NCBI GenBank assembly: GCA_011192055.1
Contig: DUES01000087.1
Coordinates: 1 to 7,115 of the forward strand
Length of the DNA: 7,115 nt
Direction of reading: 5' to 3'
Source of the DNA: Dehalococcoidia bacterium
Lineage (GTDB): Bacteria; Chloroflexota; Dehalococcoidia; Dehalococcoidales; Fen-1064
This document shows, one piece after another, positions 4,861 through 7,115 of this stretch (its first letter is position 1; the number at the start of each line of letters is the position of its first letter). The notes under the pieces are model-generated. The model searched no databases and was not told where the DNA came from. It saw only the letters and a program-made list of their open reading frames with translations. The position numbers were made by a program, and so were the translations under genes.

Positions 4861-5772
4861 GTGTATGACTTGATGGTAATTGGTGGCGGACCGGCAGGTC
4901 TGGCTGCAACTGTCTACGCTGCCCGCAAGCAACTGAATGCTGTGCTTATCAGCCAGGATATCGGCGGCCAGATGAACTGGACCCTCGGTATCGAAAACTA
5001 CCTTGGTTACCAGTTCATTGAAGCTCCGGAACTTATCAGCAAGTTCCAGTCCCAGGTAGACCAGTTCCCTATCGACCAGAAGATTGGCGACAGGATTTCT
5101 CAAATCGTAAAAGCGAACGGCGGCTACGAGGCCGTGCTGGAGAATGGAGACCGGCACCAGTCAAAGGCCGTAATCATGGCTACCGGGAAGAAACCGAGGA
5201 TGCTCAACGTACCCGGAGAAAAAGAGCTGGGCGGAAGGGGCGTCACCTACTGCGCTATATGTGACGGCCCGATTTTTACCGGTCAGAGAGTAGCCGTGGT
5301 CGGTGGGGGCAACTCGGCGGTCGAGGCTGTACTGGACATGGAAAAGATAGCCGAGCACGTTGACCTGGTTTCGCTGACGCCACTGACTGCAGACCCGGTT
5401 CTTACCAACCAGCTAACCGAGGGTGAGAAACTCAATGTCTATACGGAATATGAGACGGTGAGAATCGAGGGTGACCCGCTTGTCGATGGAATAGTTATCA
5501 AGGACAGTAAAAGCGGTGAGGAAAAGCGACTTGATGTTACCGGTGTCTTTATTGAGATTGGCCTGATACCTAACTCCGAATCTGTGAAGGATATTCTTGA
5601 ACTTAATAAGGCGGGGGAGATATCAATCAACCGCTCGTGCGAGACTGCTCTACCAGGGCTTTTCGCCGCCGGAGATGTTACTGATGTGCCCGAGAAACAG
5701 ATAGTGATTGCCGCCGGTGAGGGTGCTAAAGCAGCGCTTGGGGCACACCGCTATCTGCAGAGATTAAGCTGA
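4861..5772 (+). CDS. AhpF/thioredoxin-reductase-like flavoprotein disulfide reductase
   Basis: A 303-residue FAD enzyme with an N-terminal FAD-binding GGGPAG (8-13), redox-active disulfide C131-A-I-C134 followed by DGP, pyridine-nucleotide site GGGNSA (148-153) and the C-terminal FAD motif AAGDVTD (269-275). The length is that of thioredoxin reductase. However, the NADPH-specific HRRxxxR region of E. coli TrxB is replaced by SLTPLTAD (171-178), and the C-terminal half (GVFIEIGLIPN, AAGEGAKAAL) resembles AhpF, which favours NADH (family knowledge applied by inference). It lacks the AhpF N-terminal thioredoxin-like domains; the upstream Sec-glutaredoxin could play that role, as the separate glutaredoxin-like partner does in Clostridium pasteurianum. 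GTG 4861 follows AAGGAGGT (4849-4856), and the next residues YDLMVIGGG fit the family's N-terminus. It is last in the operon. Confidence 0.92.
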   Translation: MYDLMVIGGGPAGLAATVYAARKQLNAVLISQDIGGQMNWTLGIENYLGYQFIEAPELISKFQSQVDQFPIDQKIGDRISQIVKANGGYEAVLENGDRHQSKAVIMATGKKPRMLNVPGEKELGGRGVTYCAICDGPIFTGQRVAVVGGGNSAVEAVLDMEKIAEHVDLVSLTPLTADPVLTNQLTEGEKLNVYTEYETVRIEGDPLVDGIVIKDSKSGEEKRLDVTGVFIEIGLIPNSESVKDILELNKAGEISINRSCETALPGLFAAGDVTDVPEKQIVIAAGEGAKAALGAHRYLQRLS

Positions 5773-5799
5773 GTCACAAGGCATTTATATATTCCACCC

Positions 5800-5873
5800 G
5801 TCATTGCGAGCAAAGCGAAGCAATCTCGCAGGTGGACAGAGATTACTTCCTCGCTGGCATTCCTCGCAGTGAC
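5800..5873. repeat. hairpin repeat element, copy 1 (74 bases)
   Basis: The ends GTCATTGCGAG and CTCGCAGTGAC are inverted repeats with one mismatch. An inner pair, GAAGCAATCTC with GAGATTACTTC, matches at 10 of 11 positions. The whole element can fold as one long imperfect hairpin. The first 32 bases of the repeated region (from 5796) are identical to copy 2. Such short palindromic intergenic repeats are common in some bacterial genomes; no transposase is encoded. Confidence 0.88.
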
Positions 5874-6029
5874 ACTTTGTGTTTGTGCCGGATAGCAAGG
5901 GGGACACCCCAAAACGGTGTGAAGGGTAGTTACCGGCAGACGTAATTTGCACCTTAGAATGAGTCGTGTTGTCGGGGCACTACAGTACCTTGTTTTGTAA
6001 TTGCTCTCAGGTTGCCTGTGCAAGTACCC

Positions 6030-6103
6030 GTCATTGCGAGCAAAGCGAAGCAATCTCACGAGTGTACAGAGACTGCTTCGTCACTGACGCTCCTCGCAGT
6101 GAC
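6030..6103. repeat. hairpin repeat element, copy 2 (74 bases)
   Basis: It has the same length and orientation as copy 1, 230 bases downstream. The left 28 bases are identical and the right end CTCGCAGTGAC is identical, while the middle has diverged. The inner 3' arm is GAGACTGCTTC, which still pairs with GAAGCAATCTC at 10 of 11 positions, though the mismatch is at a different place than in copy 1. Confidence 0.88.
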
Positions 6104-6115
6104 AACTTTGGGTTT

Positions 6116-6138
6116 GTCATTGCGAGCGATACAATCTC
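6116..6138. repeat. hairpin repeat element, partial third copy
   Basis: GTCATTGCGAG (6116-6126) followed by an abbreviated GCGATACAATCTC reproduces only the left arm of the 74-base element, 13 bases after copy 2 and 9 bases from the ATPase stop codon. The right arm is absent, so this is a truncated or decayed copy. Confidence 0.75.
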
Positions 6139-6146
6139 AAGCCGGA

Positions 6147-6299
6147 CTAGCTTTCAGCCGCCAGGTATTTCTCCGGGTCCTGGTCAAATGCCTTTTTGCA
6201 TCCGACAGCGCAGAAGTAGTATTTCTCCCCCTTATACTCGGACGTGGCCGCAGCCGAACTCTCTTCCACTTCCATGTGACAAACCGGGTCAATAGCCAT
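6147..6299 (-). CDS. possible stand-alone YHS metal-binding protein from an internal in-frame start
   Basis: Within the ATPase reading frame, ATG at 6299 begins MAIDPVCHMEV, exactly at the YHS domain. It is preceded by GGAGGAGGT (6314-6306), a near-perfect ribosome binding site at a 6-base spacing. Initiation here would give a 50-residue soluble protein with the three YHS cysteines, in the same frame as the ATPase. E. coli copA produces a free chaperone, CopA(Z), by programmed frameshifting, so a dual product has precedent, though by another mechanism. The alternative is that the site is a relic of a once separate yhs gene, or that the Gly-Gly-Gly linker codons mimic it by chance. Confidence 0.45.
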   Translation of the reverse strand: MAIDPVCHMEVEESSAAATSEYKGEKYYFCAVGCKKAFDQDPEKYLAAES

Positions 6300-7115
6300 T
6301 GGTGCACCTCCTCCAGTTTCTTCTCCCACCGTAATGGCAGGCTGTAATTGTGCAATATGCTCAAATTGCACTGGCCGGAACCGGCGCAATCGGAGTGAAT
6401 TGGACAGTACCGTCAGTGAACTGGCCGCCATCGCTGCCGCTGCCAGGATTGGATTCAGGAACCCGTAGTCGCCCAGCATAAACCGTGCCCCGGACGGCAC
6501 ACCACTCTGTCCGAAGACAAGGTATAACACCCCGGCAGCAACCGGGATAAGCAGCGTATTGTAGGCAAAAGCCCAGAACAGGTTTTGTTTTATCGTCCGG
6601 ACGGTGCTCCGGCTCAATGATATTGCAGTGACTATCCCCTTTAAATCGCCCCTGATAAGCGTAACATCGCCCGTTTCCATGGCAACATCGGTACCTGTAC
6701 CAATGGCAATACCAACATCTGCCTGTGCCAGTGCCGGTGCATCATTAATACCATCACCGACCATTGCTACTACCTTCCCTTCAGCCTGAAGGTTTTTCAC
6801 TTCCTCGGCTTTTCTGTCCGGCAGCACTTCGGCAACAACCCGGTCGACACCTGCTTCCCGGGCGATAGCTTCAGCAGTGCGCTGGTTGTCGCCGGTAAGC
6901 ATCACTATCGAGATACCCATGCGGTGCAGTCGTGCCACAGCCTCCGCAGCATCAGGCTTAAGTGTGTCAGCTACTGCGATAACGCCAACTGCCTTACCAT
7001 CCGTACCGAGAAACATCGCTGTCTTGCCCTGCTCGCGAAGTCGCTCGGCCTCGCTGTCCAGGCCATTCAGCACAAGTTTCCTGTCCTCGACCAGCCTGAG
7101 ATTGCCCAGCAGAAG
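6147..7115 (-). CDS. copA: Cu+-exporting P1B-type ATPase, C-terminal part, fused to a YHS domain (5' end beyond window)
   Basis: The frame is open to the window edge (322 residues visible, roughly the C-terminal 40% of a CopA-type pump). Numbering from the edge, the P-domain shows MLTGDNQRT (72-80) and VGDGINDAP (119-127). The last two membrane helices carry the YN of helix 7 (YNTLLIP, 185-191) and MAASS...NS of helix 8 (229-239), the signature of Cu+-specific P1B-1 pumps. It would move Cu+ out of the cytoplasm using ATP. After a linker, residues 273-322 form a YHS metal-binding domain with C279 (DPVCHM), C302 and C306 (FCAVGC). YHS domains are more often found at the N-terminus of such pumps. 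An insertion-like GVPSGARFMLGDYG lies between helices 7 and 8. An internal translation start precedes the YHS part (see 6147-6299). Confidence 0.92.
   Translation of the reverse strand, partial: LLLGNLRLVEDRKLVLNGLDSEAERLREQGKTAMFLGTDGKAVGVIAVADTLKPDAAEAVARLHRMGISIVMLTGDNQRTAEAIAREAGVDRVVAEVLPDRKAEEVKNLQAEGKVVAMVGDGINDAPALAQADVGIAIGTGTDVAMETGDVTLIRGDLKGIVTAISLSRSTVRTIKQNLFWAFAYNTLLIPVAAGVLYLVFGQSGVPSGARFMLGDYGFLNPILAAAAMAASSLTVLSNSLRLRRFRPVQFEHIAQLQPAITVGEETGGGAPMAIDPVCHMEVEESSAAATSEYKGEKYYFCAVGCKKAFDQDPEKYLAAES
6306..6314 (-). promoter_or_regulatory. internal ribosome binding site ahead of the YHS domain
   Basis: GGAGGAGGT lies inside the ATPase coding region, encoding a Gly-Gly-Gly linker, six bases upstream of the in-frame ATG at 6299. 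Its strength equals the best ribosome sites in this window (for example before 823 and 2217). Confidence 0.5.

Larger units (their letters stand above)
5773..6146. other. non-coding gap between convergent genes
   Basis: This stretch separates the plus-strand reductase from the minus-strand ATPase. It contains the hairpin repeats listed separately and a short hairpin ACACC/GGTGT near 5910-5925. I see no supportable gene or classic U-tract terminator. The short open frames here run through the repeats and have no ribosome site. Confidence 0.7.

Noticed and set aside
5796..6138. The repeats as a CRISPR array
   Set aside because: There are only two full copies, 230 bases apart, each a long imperfect hairpin, with no regular spacers and no cas genes.

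Overview
The window looks like chromosomal DNA from an anaerobic bacterium that makes selenoproteins. The evidence is an iron-sulfur-rich gene set (one-iron superoxide reductase, a YgbA/NO-stress family protein, a two-cluster ferredoxin-like protein, a NapH-like membrane polyferredoxin), strong Shine-Dalgarno sites, frequent GTG/TTG starts, and a UGA codon standing exactly at the catalytic cysteine of a glutaredoxin. Base composition is near 50% GC by eye. An uncultured Chloroflexota (Dehalococcoidia-like) or deltaproteobacterial/Clostridia-like anaerobe would fit. I cannot fix the phylum from sequence alone.

Layout. Positions 1-239 hold three minus-strand tRNA genes in transcription order Trp(CCA), Leu(GAG), Gly(GCC), the last cut by the window edge. 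I see no gene or convincing signal in 240-475. Minus-strand genes then run leftward from about 3400 to 476: a small Cys-rich zinc-ribbon protein, a NapH-like 4Fe-4S membrane protein, a ferredoxin-like protein with a duplicated CGCPGS segment, a YgbA family protein, and superoxide reductase, which also has its own good sigma-70-type promoter. Upstream of this set is an ATGAT-N4-ATCAT palindrome centred 41.5 bases before a predicted start site, the classic class II CRP/FNR activator position. The next gene along (3507-4187, minus) encodes a CRP/FNR-family regulator with no cysteine at all.

Divergent from the regulator is a plus-strand operon (4384-5772): a 48-residue zinc-ribbon protein, a selenocysteine-containing glutaredoxin-like protein (4561-4800, UPYC active site), and a flavoprotein disulfide reductase of the AhpF/thioredoxin-reductase type. 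The last two resemble the NADH-dependent reductase plus glutaredoxin pair known in Clostridium pasteurianum that feeds electrons to peroxiredoxin, but here the redoxin uses selenium.

Positions 5773-6146 are non-coding and carry two full and one partial copy of a hairpin-forming repeat between convergent genes. The right end (6147 to the edge, minus) is the C-terminal half of a Cu+ P-type ATPase fused to a YHS metal-binding domain. A strong internal ribosome binding site sits directly before the YHS domain.

Taken together, the middle of the window reads as an anaerobe's reactive oxygen/nitrogen defence and redox island: superoxide reduction, an NO-linked protein, membrane and soluble Fe-S electron carriers, a dedicated CRP/FNR regulator, and a selenium-based thiol reduction system.
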